Of a DNA stretch of 64,000 nt, positions 1 to 13,418 are shown piece by piece (the stretch's first letter is position 1; each line of letters begins with the position of its first letter). Both the position numbers and the translations under genes were made by a program. Origin of the DNA: Apostichopus japonicus (Eukaryota; Echinodermata; Holothuroidea; Aspidochirotida; Stichopodidae); assembly GCF_037975245.1 (NCBI RefSeq), contig NC_092569.1:23216168-23280167 (forward strand), written 5' to 3'. The notes beneath the pieces are model-generated. The model had not been told where the DNA came from and did no database searches. It saw only the letters and a list, made by a program, of their open reading frames with translations.

Positions 1-3
1 ATA

Positions 4-291
4 CACACATAACACAGTTACAGTTACTACTGTAAATCTTAAAGTTTTGTGACTAGGTAAAAACTGGATCGTGCTATAAACCGGTAGCATGTGTTATTGT
101 GTTTACAGTAAGAACTGAGGAAATGTGTAATATAAACAAATCCAGTTGTTGGAATTTGTTGGGAAAACACATATCTTTAGTTCTTACTGTAAATCTACTA
201 GCACATGTTACCGATTTATCAGCACGATCCAGTGTTCACTGTGGTACAAAACTTTGAGATTTACAGTAGTTGCTGTAACCTCAGTGTGAAT
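4..291. mobile_element. Foldback MITE, family A, copy 1
   Basis: The two halves are near-perfect inverted copies of each other. The left half carries ACTACTGTAAATCT, CTGGATCGTGCTATAAA and GGTAGCATGTG, and the right half carries their reverse complements in reverse order around a short centre near 150-170. It has no coding capacity, so it is a non-autonomous hairpin element. A second copy lies at 55367-55654. The left end is close to the window edge, so a target-site duplication cannot be judged. Confidence 0.8.
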
Positions 292-2300
292 CAGCTGACC
301 ACACCCTCCAATTCCTAAAGTTTATTTCTGAAAAGGTAAAAGAGAAATTTAATACAAGACCGTGAACTTCTAGCTTGTCTTATACAGCAAGGAAGCTGAA
401 TTAATTTCGGCGATCAAATATAACTCAGTTTCTTGTCGAAATTTAGACAACCATAGTCGACATATCCTCACTGAAATTCGCTCTTAATTCACAGATATCA
501 CTTGAAATCACCGTTGCGTATGTTTTAAATTACCATTATTGAAATAATGACAGACTATTTTCTCTGATAAGTCTTGTTTTTTTCTCGCTACGAGATCCGA
601 TGTCACATAATATGGGAAGCAATCAGTTTCAATTTTGCTTTAAAGTCAATCAATCCGTTCATGCGGTAATGTTTTGTAACAAGTAAAGACATGAGCGTGA
701 ATGCCAATTGAAAAGTGAGGGGGCGGTTCATAAAAGACTGAACACGGATAAAACTGAAGGAGTCTGCTCGTAGCGAGCGCCTCGGGGCAAAATCTTTTTT
801 TCGGGTGGGGTCAAAGGGCCGCCTAAGGGCCCTGACGGGGTCCAGGGTAAAAGTCCAGGCAAGAGCCGAAGTCTTCCAGTTTGTTTCTGTTTGGTTACTG
901 CATTTTTACCAAAAGTCAGACCTGGCAAGTGATTAGACATAACTTAGGAAAGACTTATCTATTTAATATCCGGGTGAAACTTAGGGCCTTTATCATGATT
1001 GATAAAATCGAATCCTGAACCCAAACGGAAACATTCTCATTTTTTTGTTTCTCAAATACAATAATCTTGTTATACAGATGTCTACAATTTGGTACCTGAA
1101 GTACAATAAAAAAAAATCACCATTGAGTATCTGGCCACATTCACTTTATCGGAAACATACAATAAAAATACTTCAGTTCCCAAGCCAGGGTAGAATCTCT
1201 AGGGGTAGTTGAGTGATATCTAGAACAATTATGTATCGTCTAAATGATGTGGGTATATACTAGGGCCTTTTACGAAATTGTTAGTCAATGGGCCACCTCC
1301 CAAACTGGACCATTATGACACTATCGAAACGTAGCGCCCGCATCGGTTGGAGCGTAGCTCAGCAAGAAATTATTTTGTGAAAAATGCCCGCCCAGATTGC
1401 CGGAAATGGTACATTGCGAGCCTTGTAAGTTGCATATGAACATTCTAAAATGTGAGATCTCATGTTGTAGAAAATTTTACCCTCCACAAAAAAAAATTAT
1501 ATGAGAAGAAATCTTTGCGGGAGAAAATCACTTCGTAAGGGAGAAATAGGTCTTAACGTTACTTCATAAGCTATAATATTTGTTTCACATACCAAAGAGG
1601 GACCTACTAGAGGGTGTGGGGGGGGGGGGGGGCAAGTGAGCTGAGTGGATCGGCCGTGTAACTGACTGAGCCTCAATATTTTTAGTTAAATCAACGGGTC
1701 ACTGATTAAGGGGCTAACAATATAACTGATAAGCCTTTAGATACACAAAGACGTAATAAGTATATAGTCCAGGCGTTCACATAATCATAGGCCTACTTCC
1801 ATCTAGGAAGTTGAACTCTCACGGGCGCAACTGCCTCCCCCCCCCCCCTCCATGCAGGTTAAAAATAATATGCTGGAAAGGAGATTAGCGAATGCTGTTG
1901 GCTTTCGTGATCTGCTGGCTCATTATATAGCCTCAGAGTTATATGGGCGCTGTTCCTCATTTAATTTAGGCTACAAATAAAATCATTTATTCTTAAGTAT
2001 CACCCTGCCCCCTCCCCCGTTCCTTCCCATGATTGATGACCTTTAGCCAAGTCAAGGGAAACAGAGTCAACCCTCTATTGCAGCCAAGTATTTAAGACAT
2101 GGTAGACTTTATCCAATAGAAAGGACACCACAACCGGAGCAGATTAGAATTTGCTCAATTGACGTCAATTAAAGATCATTTTGACTCAAAGAGAATCAAA
2201 TCGATAACATGATTGGTTTCAAAAAGTCCAATGAAGATACCGTAGTATTCCATAAAAGAAAGGCTCATGAGTCATAATATTTATTATGATTTTAGCTTTA
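292..2300. other. Intergenic, no gene seen
   Basis: I find no convincing exon here. Around 1325-1440 there is a stretch (CATCGGTTGG followed by AGCG, then TGCCGGAAATGG) that resembles part of the element at 61851-62130, so it is probably a decayed transposon piece. Around 715-900 a GC-rich stretch with GTAGCGAGCGC looks like another repeat fragment. Long homopolymers occur at about 1616-1632 (G) and 1837-1848 (C). Confidence 0.5.
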
Positions 2301-2700
2301 CTTTTATTTCAAGCACAAATCCGTGTCCAAGGTTTCAGACTTCCTTGTTCTGTTTTCTACGGACGCTGTTGAGTAGCAGTTCTCATGCAATGTCTTCCAT
2401 TTGTTGTATGTATTTATCACGTAATGAATTGAACCAATACGTTTAGTGAATTATTTGTAGTAACAAAGATGGAAACAATGTTTTACTGTACGTTATAAAT
2501 TCCCCCAGGCAGTATCTGTAGCAACCTGTTAGTAGGTGAAAGTTACTTTCAACTTGTAATTCAGACAAGAGCAGGTCTCTGTAGAAGACGATACGCGACC
2601 ATCAAGATGTACTGTAATAAACTTTATTCGTTAGTTCGAGTTTCATGTTCCTTTGGACAGGCGTCTTCCTCAATTCAAGTAAAATTTTTGGTGTCTAAAA
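2300..2700 (+). pseudogene. Decayed 5' end of a third FREP copy
   Basis: This stretch aligns by eye to the region upstream of, and including, exon 1 of both FREP genes. Shared blocks are GACTTCCTTGTTCT at 2338 (also at 6111 and 19156), GTGAAAGT followed by TCAACTTG and AATTCAGA just before the start, and TTCCTTTGGACA inside the signal-peptide exon. The ATG at 2607 opens a frame that begins MYCNKLYS, which is no longer a clear signal peptide. No following FREP exons are visible before the next copy begins. It is probably the truncated remnant of an older duplication unit. The alternative is a shared promoter-borne repeat. Confidence 0.5.
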
Positions 2701-2989
2701 TACATCTCTTTATATAGATGCTTCATAGGGGAAAAAAATATCATACGGAGTGCAAATATGTGACATCGTCATAACCATTAAAAGTCACCAATCATTATTC
2801 GCTTATTTCAAAGCATATCAATACATATTGATAGCTGATGAAAGAAAATAACATATATATTTGATTACATTTTTTAACTCCATATATTGATATCTTTCGT
2901 TTCCAATGAACAATCAATTTTAAACTGCAGTTCGATTTGCTAAAAATTATATAAACGATTACATTAACGACCTAACAAAGTAACACGTA

Positions 2990-4100
2990 AACTCATAAGC
3001 AATTATAAATAAACAAACAGAATTAATAGAAAAGAAAATCACATAGCCCCACCCCAAAAAAAAATAATAATGATAAATAAATATTGTCATTGTTTCTTAG
3101 AAAGTAATTAATACATTCATTTATTGAACCTGTCATTTTTAAGAGTGTACTACGGCATTCCTTATTTGCTTTGTTAAGTATGTAATATTCTACCTGTAAG
3201 TAATATTTGAGTTTGGAGTAAAATGAAATAGCATCTGACATCTTATCACCTAATTTGCAACTGAGGACATAATACTTTGCATGTAAAAGATAAACAGTTG
3301 ATCGGATGTTTAGCTTCTTCGATATAACCAAACTAAGCGTGATCATGGTTAATACCAACGTTTCTCTCCAGGCAGAGGTTATCAGACTCTAACCAGAAGG
3401 TTTTACCAAAATCACATTCTCAAACCAAATGCTTTAGTGTTTTATTTTCTTTCTGACAAAATTTACAAAACGAGCTATCATTTACATTGATCTTGAATAA
3501 AAACATGTTGGTACTAAGTATTCTATGCAAGAAACGGAACTGAAAGTAATGTGTTTTGGTATCTCTTACAGCCAGATAAGGTAACGTAAACATGATTTCC
3601 AGTCATACGTCTTGCTATCGATTTCATGCCATTTCTGGATTGCTGTTGGTTGTTGTGATTTGTTCTCTATTAGATATTTGTAAAAATACTTGGTTACTTT
3701 GGGTGACGTAATAGCTTTTACAAGGCGTTGCTTAATACCATTTGTGTTGTGAGCGTTATTTACACTTTTCTTTCAAGGTTTTGGAACCGCCGACCAAATT
3801 TCGAAATAAAAAGTAAAAGTGAAATGATCCAGATCGAGCTTAGTACAAAAACCATCATAACCAATAACCATTGTTGTCGAAAAAGTCACGCAATCGAAAA
3901 GCACCTTTTTGTTTGAGAATATTTGAAAAAAAAAGGATCTTATTATCAATATTGATGAATTCATTATTCAAAACAATCTGGTTACAATACGTATCTGGGG
4001 GTCTGTAGTAAAAATCCGACCATGCATAACTCACGTCACGAATACAATTATTTGAGATATTAATGTCCTTTTTATAAAAGTTGTATTTGAATACAAATCC
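2990..4100 (-). mobile_element. Degenerate L1/Tx1-like LINE, 3' part, antisense
   Basis: Reading the minus strand gives, with frame breaks, the C-terminal part of the same LINE protein that is intact at 45408-48709. Examples are YFQFRFLHRI matching YFQFKFLHRI, the Cys motif FCKFCQKENK matching CSFCKLHEET, and LLHAKYYVLSCK matching LILHMKIYISDC. Several stops and frameshifts interrupt it. No RT catalytic core is visible, so it is a 5'-truncated, long-dead copy. It is homologous to the LINEs at 23509 and 45408. Confidence 0.75.
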
Positions 4101-5080
4101 TTTTCCATATCTCTTTATAATTACTTACAATTACTAAGACACATAGGAGATGACTATGACTAACCATATTTGTAATACACATGAGATGCAACATCTGTGG
4201 GTCAGCATGAATAGTTCATGGAATTAAGACAAAGGGGGCTTCTACGAATATGATGTGGGTGTAGGGGTGAATAAGTCATGAACAGGAAGTAAGTAGTTAC
4301 TCTTAAGACAAAGAGGCATGGAATCACATGTTTAAAGTAATGTGATGGGGAAATAACTACATACCAAATTACACTTAATATTAAAAATACAACTCAAATA
4401 TTTTCTTGACAGGTTATCAGCAAGGAGTGGGGACGTGGAAGTTCTCTCCCCGCTCGAATGAGCACCAGATACAAACACAAACAATGATATTGGTACGACT
4501 GTTTGCCAATTATTTTACTTTGAAAACGACGATTATGAACGAACATGCCACCGAGGGAGCAGGTAACAGCAACAAATATATGAATAAATCCGTGAAACAG
4601 GCGTTACTATTTTAGGTGAATTGTTATGTTTGGGTTAGTAACACAGAATATATACAGACAGCAAGACAAATGGATCAACACACATGCTCTCGATTACATT
4701 CAATGACTTGCTTCCGGTGAACACACGACCTTGCATATTTCTTCTTAGCAAAGGTTGATGATTTACTATTAAAACATTTTTTTTTTCAAATTCCAATATG
4801 TTTTTACTCATGAACGTTCATATCAAAAACATAATATTGAAATACTCCAATTGAAAGTTCATTACTTGAAATATAACTCTAATGTAGAAATATGTTAAGC
4901 TACTTGGTGTTAACATCAAATTGAACAACAAGCAGTGATTTTACAACAATTTAGGTATATTTTATAATGCAGTCCGTGCCGATGTTAAACATAAATTACC
5001 ATGATCATTGCAAAGTTTACATATTTTATTAACCTTACCTAAAAGGGTATTCCTTTTGTTAGCGTGAAAGAATCAAAGAA
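4100..5080. other. Intergenic, no gene seen
   Basis: AT-rich sequence without a supported exon or a recognised repeat. A 69-codon frame at 4406-4615 has no homology signal I can recognise and no splice context, so I do not call it. Confidence 0.5.
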
Positions 5081-6343
5081 TGAGATTAATAAAGCAAATG
5101 CAATATCATCTTTCAAGAAATAAATAGATAAGCAAAGTGTTTATAAGTATGTTGTTTGAATCAATGTAAGTCAGGTGGTTTCCATTTGATTAGTGAGTCC
5201 CTTTTGAGGATTTGACTAGGCAAATATTTTGTTGGACATTGAATTATATTGGTTTCATCGCAACCACTGTAGAATGATTGAGTACATCGTCACATTCTCT
5301 CATTTTCACACATCTTTATCCGAAAATGCAGCTCTATAATGTTTATACCTTTAAATACAGCAAGCTCTCTCGCTTATTTATTTTCAAACATGAAAAAGTA
5401 AATAGTTCTTTGAATAACGATACGAAGTTAATTTTCCATGATTCAATTTTACTAAGTTTCTAAACACAAAGCATAAGCTCTAGCAAAGAAAAAATGGAAT
5501 TCAACAATTATTTCAAACTATCCTTGTCAGACCTCTTTAAGTCTTCAGACCTGTGTATTAATATGCAATTGATAAAGTAACAATTCCCACACGGAACACT
5601 ACAGACTTTGATGTAAATGTTTCAAGTGGATTTTACTGTTAATCGTTTGCGTCCCTTTCATATTCACTGATATATGATAATGGCTAGTTTTACTTCTCCA
5701 TCAGTATAGCCCTACTTGTAATATAAAGCTACGGTGATTTACTGCCTTCAGTTTACTGTCAGCATACCGTAGTTTTTTCATCGTTTCGTCAGGGCGTTAA
5801 AGAAAAGTACAGGGTTTGACGGGAAATTAGAACCTCAATAAGTCCTAGATTGGCTTCCTATATATAGTCTTCTTTCAACAATTTTTCTAAAGTTTAGTTT
5901 TCTTCTGAATACAGAAATATTTAATTAAATTTAATTTAAGTAATATTCATTTAAACCAAGGCTATTTAGCTTAACGTTATGGACTTGACCGGAGATCACA
6001 GTTGTGTTTCCCGATAGAGATCACGAGGGGAAGAATCATATCAAGATGGCTGACTCGTAGTTTTTACTGCACGATTTCAGTAGTCTCGATTTCCTTGTCC
6101 AATGAGGTTTGACTTCCTTGTTCTTCTGTCTACCGACGCGCGTTAGAGACAACATTTAGGTGGAAACTACCATACTACTAAAATGCATTTTTTAATGAGG
6201 TTAACTATGTTCTGTATTTTCTACCGTACATTCTAAATTACTCGATGTAAGGTACGTTATGTCATCGACAGAGGTGAAAGTCATTATCAACTTGAATTCA
6301 GAGAAGGGCGAGTCACCAGAAAAGATTTCACCCTTTCGTCAAA

Positions 6344-6421
6344 ATGATCAGCAAGTTTTATTCAATCTTCCAATTTTTATTTTTCCTTTGGACAACTAGC
6401 TGCCTCGTTTTTCGTGAATCG
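6344..6421 (+). CDS. FREP copy 1 exon 1 (signal peptide)
   Basis: Encodes 26 codons starting MISKFYS with a hydrophobic core and a phase-0 end at a strong donor (GTAAGT at 6422). It is nearly identical to 19389-19466. The start is set by this conservation. The match stays strong through about 250 bp upstream, which must contain the promoter and 5' UTR. Confidence 0.8.
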
Positions 6422-6620
6422 GTAAGTTCTAGTACTTTTATATTTTTTAATTTAATCCAGCATAAAAGTCAAAGTCAATTCATATTTGGTTCCTTCTTAT
6501 GTAGCACACAGAAACTACAGAAAAGAATTTTAAACGCATTTTATTATGAACCTTCTTCAGTCATCTGTAGTAGTATAGATGTTTTAATGTACTTGCGCGA
6601 TAACAGAATTTGAAACTAAA

Positions 6621-7680
6621 GTTTTGATTGTTCAAAAGATAATATAAGATATTGGAAATGGAGATATGATAATTCCTCAAATTCAGAACAATGTTCATAT
6701 TTGGTATATTGTAGTGATCTGTATTGAAATAAACATCATTGTCTGTAACGCTTCAAAAGTCCGTAACAAATAATTCAAAAATTAAACGCAAAGGATATTG
6801 AAGTGTTTAGAGTAAACTTTCGAGTAGATTTAAATATACTTTTTCAGAGTAATGAAATACTTTTAACTAATTTTAAGCTCCCTACAAAAAGAGTCCCAAA
6901 TTAAAACAAAGTAAAAACGTTCAAATCTTGAATAGCAATTCTCCTTTTGACCATATTTTAAAGTAAAGTTTTGATTGTTCAAAAGATGGTATATGATATT
7001 GGAAATGGAGACATCATAATTCCTCAAATTCAATACAATGTTCATATTTGGTATATTGTAGTGATATGTATTAAAATAAACATCATTGTCTGTAACGCTT
7101 CAAAAGTCCGTAACAAATAATTAAAAAAATAAACGCAAAGGATATTGAAGTGTGTAGAGTAAACGTTTGAGTGGATTAAGAAATACTTTTTTCAGAGTAA
7201 TGAAATACTTAAAATTAATTTTAAGCTTCCTACAAAAAGAGTTTCAAATTAAAACAAAGTAAAAACGTTCAAATCTTGAAGTGCAATTCTCCCTTTTGAC
7301 CATATTTTGAATTAAAGTTTTGATTGTTCAAAAGATGGTATATGATATTGGAAATGGAGACATCATAATTCCTCAAATTTAATACAATGTTCATCTTTTG
7401 GAATCCTGCATTTGTCTGTATCGAAATAAAAAAGATGGTCTGTATCGCTTCAAAAGTGCATGAGAAATAATTCAACAAAATAATAATAAACGCAAAGTAT
7501 ATTTCAGTAATTACAGTTAACGTTGAAGTTGATTCAGTTAAACCTTTTTCAGATTAAATTAAGTACTTAAGTTATTTTAAACTCCCCACAAACCACAAAA
7601 GAGTCTCGAAATTGAAACAAAAGACAAGCAATGAAATCTTGAACAGAAAGTCTCCTTTTGACTATATTTTAACAAATCAA
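6621..7680. repeat. ~348-bp tandem repeat, 3 units, in FREP copy 1 intron 1
   Basis: Units begin with GTTTTGATTGTTCAAAAGAT at 6621, 6968 and 7317. Each contains CATTGTCTGTAACGCTTCA or a variant. In copy 2 the corresponding stretch (about 19668-20280) is only about 1.75 units, one having been lost by a join near 19932. Confidence 0.85.
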
Positions 7681-10600
7681 GAAATAAAAAGAGATTCGAT
7701 AATCATTAAATATTATATTTTTGGCAAAAATATTGAAATTAGAATTAAATTAAATTAAATCTAATGCTTTCAAGTTCGTTTATGTTTTACATTAATCTCA
7801 GAAATTAAAAGCATTAACCTTTAGAATTTCTGCAATGTGGTAAAGAAGGCACTAGTTGTATGTAAAGTAAAGGTGTTAGATGAAAGATCGGATAATCAGG
7901 ATGGATTTTTTTTTGCAAATTCGATAAATAATGGTAATAGTACTAGTAACTTAGTAACGTTCTGGAACCATTTAAGACACAAGCATGTAGTTAAACATTC
8001 AAAGTTCTTTAAATAAAAACGATATAAAAGATGTATAAAATATTGAGCTCTTGTTGTGTTAGTAATTCATAAACCCGTATTCCTACCTTTAACTTTAAAA
8101 GTGAACATTAACCTGTTAGTTGTATATCTCTCATAGGTACAACTTCAGAACTGTCATGTGTTTAAAAAAGACGTGCTAAAATTTGTAATAGGATTTTATC
8201 ATTAATGAAATCAGACATAATGCAGACTGTCATAAATGCAAGTTTTACCGATAGTATCATTCAAATACGGTAGTTTCAAATAAAGAAAAGTTATAGCTAA
8301 GATGTACATGTCCATACTTTGAATATCTCGCTTCAGTTTCTTAACTTTATAATAATTTACGAGAAAAGAATGTTTTGACTTGATATTAATTATAGTTTTC
8401 ATCCGTCTAATTCAATTCACATTGAAACTTATGATTTAATATAATGCCACCAATTTTGTATTCCGATGTAGATCTTCTTTATTTAACAGAAATCTATCAA
8501 TTTCAATGAAGCAATGGACAAATAACAAAGTTAAATTTTAATTGAGTAACCAATTTAGCGTAAACTCTACATGATTTACTGAGGATGAATAAAATTAAAG
8601 TTAATGTTAGACGTAAAAATCTCTGGACTTACAGTTTTGTGCAATTTGCCAAGTTTAAATGAGGGAAGGCAAATATACATGAAATATATATCATTTTAAT
8701 ATACTAAGACATTTTCGCAAAGTCTATAATAAAACTTCAAGAAACTTAATAAATAATTCTTAAGATTTGCAGAATCTGTCGAGCATTTGCAGTTAACCCA
8801 TAGATATATTTTTATATCCTTCAAAGATTTAGAAAAAAAAGCAAATAAGTCATATTGCACATCAATTTGGCGAAAGAATGAGTCAATATGATTTCACCTT
8901 CTAAACTTTGAGAACCATTGGCATATCATTCTTCCCAACTGCTTCTTCATTTAATGTATTGTAGTCTTACAAAAGTTATACAACTCGCTTAAGATTATAC
9001 AAGGATGAGAGAAGTCAGAAAGTAAATAGAGCATGTTCTGAATTTCAAATAAAAGAATATACCAGCATACGTTTATTGTAAATTGTCGTTATATGATCTA
9101 TTAAATCATATATTGTGTGTAGCTTCAAGATAAGTAGAAAATTCAATAATAACTCAAACAAGACAATTTGAAAAAATCAAAATCAATGTATTGTAAAAAG
9201 GACCCCTTCTTTGTCACTTAAAGTTAAAGGTTCGGTTATGACTAAAACATTTTTTTTTTTAAACATTTTTGGGCACAATAAATTTTCAAACATAGAACAG
9301 TATCGTCAATATGAGTGTTTTTAGTACTGGTAAAGTTCCTGTGAGACTTGCTTCACCAGTGCGAAGCTGTGTCAATCGTAAGTAAGCTGCATATTACGAC
9401 CTTCGTTTCAGGACAACAACAAAATATAAGAAACATACGTAATGTGTACTTTTAAATTAATTACTAAGAGAAATACGTTCAACTAAATACATGTAAGATA
9501 AAGTATTCTGCAACGTTATTGGCAACCATGTTGATGTTTTCTTTTAGTTGTAACTGTTTGTTCTTACGTTCGACTATCTGCAAAAGTATGTGGATTTACA
9601 AACTAAAATCAGAAGATAGTAAGTAAATGTAAAACATTAATTTGTACTGTAAACATAAAGAAAACACATATTTTGCTTAATTCCAATGAAATTTGAAAAT
9701 CGCTATGCGTCTAATACTTTTATTGCTCATAACTCCTACAAAGTAGTATGATTCGCGATCAATATATATTCTTGGTTCAACAGATCGTAACCCATTCCAG
9801 CAAATATCTTATAAAAAATGTTAAGTCTCAATTCATTGCCGTTTCGAACAATATAAGTTCCGATAACTTTTCTCGAATACTTACTTAGAGTAAAAGATTC
9901 CGGGATACAGGATACATTGGAAAGACCTTACATCCAACTAAATAGGCTGATAATTTTTTGAATATTCGAAAATTCAACATTTGTTGATTTGATCTTCTTT
10001 TTCTTTATGTCAGACTCTTAATAATTAAGATCACAGCGACTGTATGTTTGTATTTTAACACTGACAGTTTATTGCTGAACATTGATACTTAATATATTGA
10101 CGATACGTTTGTACCTAAGGGCTACCTCTGTGTATTATTGATATGTTAGCTGAGCGATACAATTAGTTATTGGTATACATTTCTTAACCGAGTATGTCAT
10201 AATAGCTTTAAAAAGGCACCTCATTTTTCTTAAATTTGATCACAACTAACAGTTACATCAATCCCATACTCGTAGATACATAACTTTTACGTCATTAATT
10301 ATTATTTATAACAACACAAATAAAGTGTTACTTAGAAAGAAGAAAAAAAAAACAACCGTAAGATAACAAAAAAGGGAGGAAGTTGTAATGCCATAACTTG
10401 TTGTCAGCCAGCAGAAGATTTTGCATTTTTCATTAACTATCTTGTTATCTATATTTTCCTCTGAAGTTTAATACACCATTTTCGATTGTAAAAAAAAAGT
10501 ATTTCCTTCTCAAAATAAACTGATATTCCGGAGCAATGTCTGTGTCTGTTTTTGTTTTAATGAAAAATACAATAGTAACAATTCATTTAAAGGGAATGTC

Positions 10601-12811
10601 ACTTATAAGTTTTTCTAAAAAAATATATGTCGTAATTTATTTATTCTGTATCATTAGCTAACAAATCTATACTTGAATTTGCTATTTCTGGTTCGGTTGT
10701 CACTTTAAAAAAAAAAGGGGGGGTGTTGATATGTGTTTACAACATAACCTGAAATTACATGTGCATTGTGCAATATTTGTCACTTCATTGATTTCGTTAT
10801 GTTTTACACAGCTGGTACGAACATTTTAAATCTTCCCACTCCCTAACACCTCAAAAAATAGTAATATATTAAGGTTTCAATGTCAACATAAAAACCGTAT
10901 AGGAAATTATCAGGATTTAATTCAGTAAGGTTATAATTATATTGTTTCCTGGTAGATATAAAGCTCTTACATCATGTAAACGAAATAAGTGCATTTTCGC
11001 TTTAACTGTCTCGTCAATTTCTTTCTCTTCAGTGTAAAATTTCAAATGCAAAGATTGAGATTGATCTCTGTTTAGAAAGAACGACAATGCCTATATCAAT
11101 TATTTTTTTGTCAACCAGGAAGGTTTAAGATTGGGGAATGCAAGTTAGAATTGTAGAAGGAAGAGTTATTGTTGTAAAAACGTAAACACAACAGAGTACA
11201 ATCATTTTCATCTGCTAGTCTAGTCTACACATTTAATTTGCATCTTAATTCATTATCATTCGAGCGTTGTCTAATGAGCCCTCGAAGGATTTATGAGTAC
11301 TGATTATTTATAGTGGAGCTAGGCTGTTTATCTGAATTCTGTTTAGTGTTAACCTATACCATGTCTCTTTTAACGGTACATTACAAATATCTGTATTAAC
11401 ACTTCTAATAGATTCAAACACTCCATGCCTTGGCGATACATGTTTTCATCCTCCCACTCCCGTTGTTTGAGAGAGGAATGTGTGAGCTTGTTAGCTTAAT
11501 GTTTGAAATGGACAACTCGAGTAAAGATAAAAGCGAGTCGAGTGATTTGTGTTCATCATCGGTCCCCCTCTCTGCCCTCTCATTTCAATTGGAATACATT
11601 TTTCTTTCTAATTTTAAATGAACCAATTTCAATAATTTCAATTTCAATAGCAATATTGTTGCACCCATAGAGTAACTGACATCTTCGCTATCCCCAAATC
11701 TATCCAACCGGCAATCACTACTTGTTTTTTTAGTTGATGCATTCAAGTAGGCCCAGTAAGTATTTCCAGTAATACTTCTCAACGTAAATGGGACACACAT
11801 TTCACATTTACTCCGTAATATAATGAAAACCTGTTTTCAAAAAAGTTTGAAATCTTTTTTCAGAGCTTGATATCCAGAGGTCACTGATTCGAATCATGTT
11901 CTATCCAAAAGCTTCTTTGCTCTATTCCATTGTTTAAAACAACAAAGTCACTTTCCTGTTATTCATTTACATATATATATATATCTTTTTTCTTCGGTTA
12001 GAGTGCCCAACAGACAAGTGATGGATCTACTAATGGAAAGATATTAGGTGAGTGATGCTTTCCCCTCTTGATTCCAAATATGTAATTTAAATATAGTAAA
12101 CCCTTGTTACATTATATTTATCATGTAAACAACACATGCATTAGGGCATGATTTTTTTTTTTGGGGGGGGGTGGTTCGTCTGAAGTATTAGTGGACGAGA
12201 ATGGAAGAGGAGGTAAGGTGTTTTGGAGCATTCAAATAGAAATCTATCTTAACAGTTAAACAAAACAGTAGATATAACTCATGTTAGATTTGTATGTATA
12301 GTGTAAAGTACGCAGTGTTAGGTTGTGCTGTTAGAGTAACTTTTTTCTGCAAAACTACAAGTGTGAGACCTTTCGGATAGTTGAAATTAAGAACGTGTTG
12401 TATGCAATATATGTAAACCAATATCAAAAATGCAAAGTAAAAAAATAATGTAGACAATTTTTTATTTATTTCTTTGCTTTTTAGGTTCATCATCATTTTT
12501 CTTCTATCAACAATCGACTTATCCGAGAGATTGCAGAGAAGTCCAGGGGCAATGTTCATCCAATAACTCTTCCGGTGTCTTCATGATCAAACCAGATGGT
12601 TATCTGGATCCATTTGAGGTTTACTGTGATAACACCGACAGTTCCGGTGGATGGACGGTATGTCTTTGGTTTCTTGCTCTTCTATCAACAATTGTCAGAC
12701 TGAAACAATCATGTTCACAGCAGCTGGAAGAGTATTAACGATGTTACTAACATAGGCGTTGGAGGCGGGGGGGGGGGCTGGGATGGCTGCAGCCCCACAA
12801 CCAATTTTTTT

Positions 12812-13195
12812 TGTGAAACTTCGGAAGAAAAAATTGCAGTGTGTTTTTCATTTTTTTTTTTGGTGAAAATTCGGGCAATATGCTGAGAATTTTTCGGGCA
12901 TCTACTGAAAAAGAATAATTTGCAATGTGTTTTTCATTTTTTGGGGGGTGAAAATTCGGGCAATATGCTGAGAATTTTTTCGGGCACCTACTGAAAAAGA
13001 ATAATTTGCAATGTGTTTTTCATTTTTTGGGGGGCGAAAATTCGGGCAATATGCTGAGAATTTTTCGGGCACCTACTGAAAGAAGAATAATTTGCAATAT
13101 GTTTTTCATTTTTTGGGGAGTGAAAATTCGGGCAATATGCTGAGAATTTTTCGGGCATCTACTGAAAAAAGAATAATTTGCAATGTGTTTTTCAA
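12812..13195. repeat. 85-bp tandem repeats inside the hAT-like element
   Basis: Four near-identical units begin with GTGAAAATTCGGGCAATATG (or a one-base variant) near 12863, 12949, 13034 and 13119, preceded by a partial, more diverged unit. Variation is mainly in A and G homopolymer length. Confidence 0.9.
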
Positions 13196-13290
13196 TGGTT
13201 AAACTGATATTATTATTATCGTTATTATTGTAACGACTTCCCCAATAATTCTAACCAATATGGAATGGTAATAACACGGAATATTTTTCG

Positions 13291-13418
13291 CGCTCTCCGC
13301 GCGCGTTCAACATCTTAATGTGCATGTCAAATAGGCTTTCATCGGTTATCGGCATGTGATGTAAAACCGATGAATGCCTATTTGATAGCACATTAACTTG
13401 TTGAACGCGCGCGGAGCG
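13291..13418. repeat. Long palindrome inside the hAT-like element
   Basis: The left arm CGCTCTCCGCGCGCGTTCAA and following bases pair with the right arm ending GAACGCGCGCGGAGCG. The arms are about 55 bp each around a loop near 13346-13364, and would form a long stem-loop in single strands. Confidence 0.9.

Noticed and set aside
728-940. 70-codon minus frame in a GC-rich patch
   Set aside because: No domain, no splice context; sequence looks like a repeat fragment.
3773-3964. 63-codon minus frame as a separate small gene
   Set aside because: It is part of the degenerate antisense LINE at 2990-4100.
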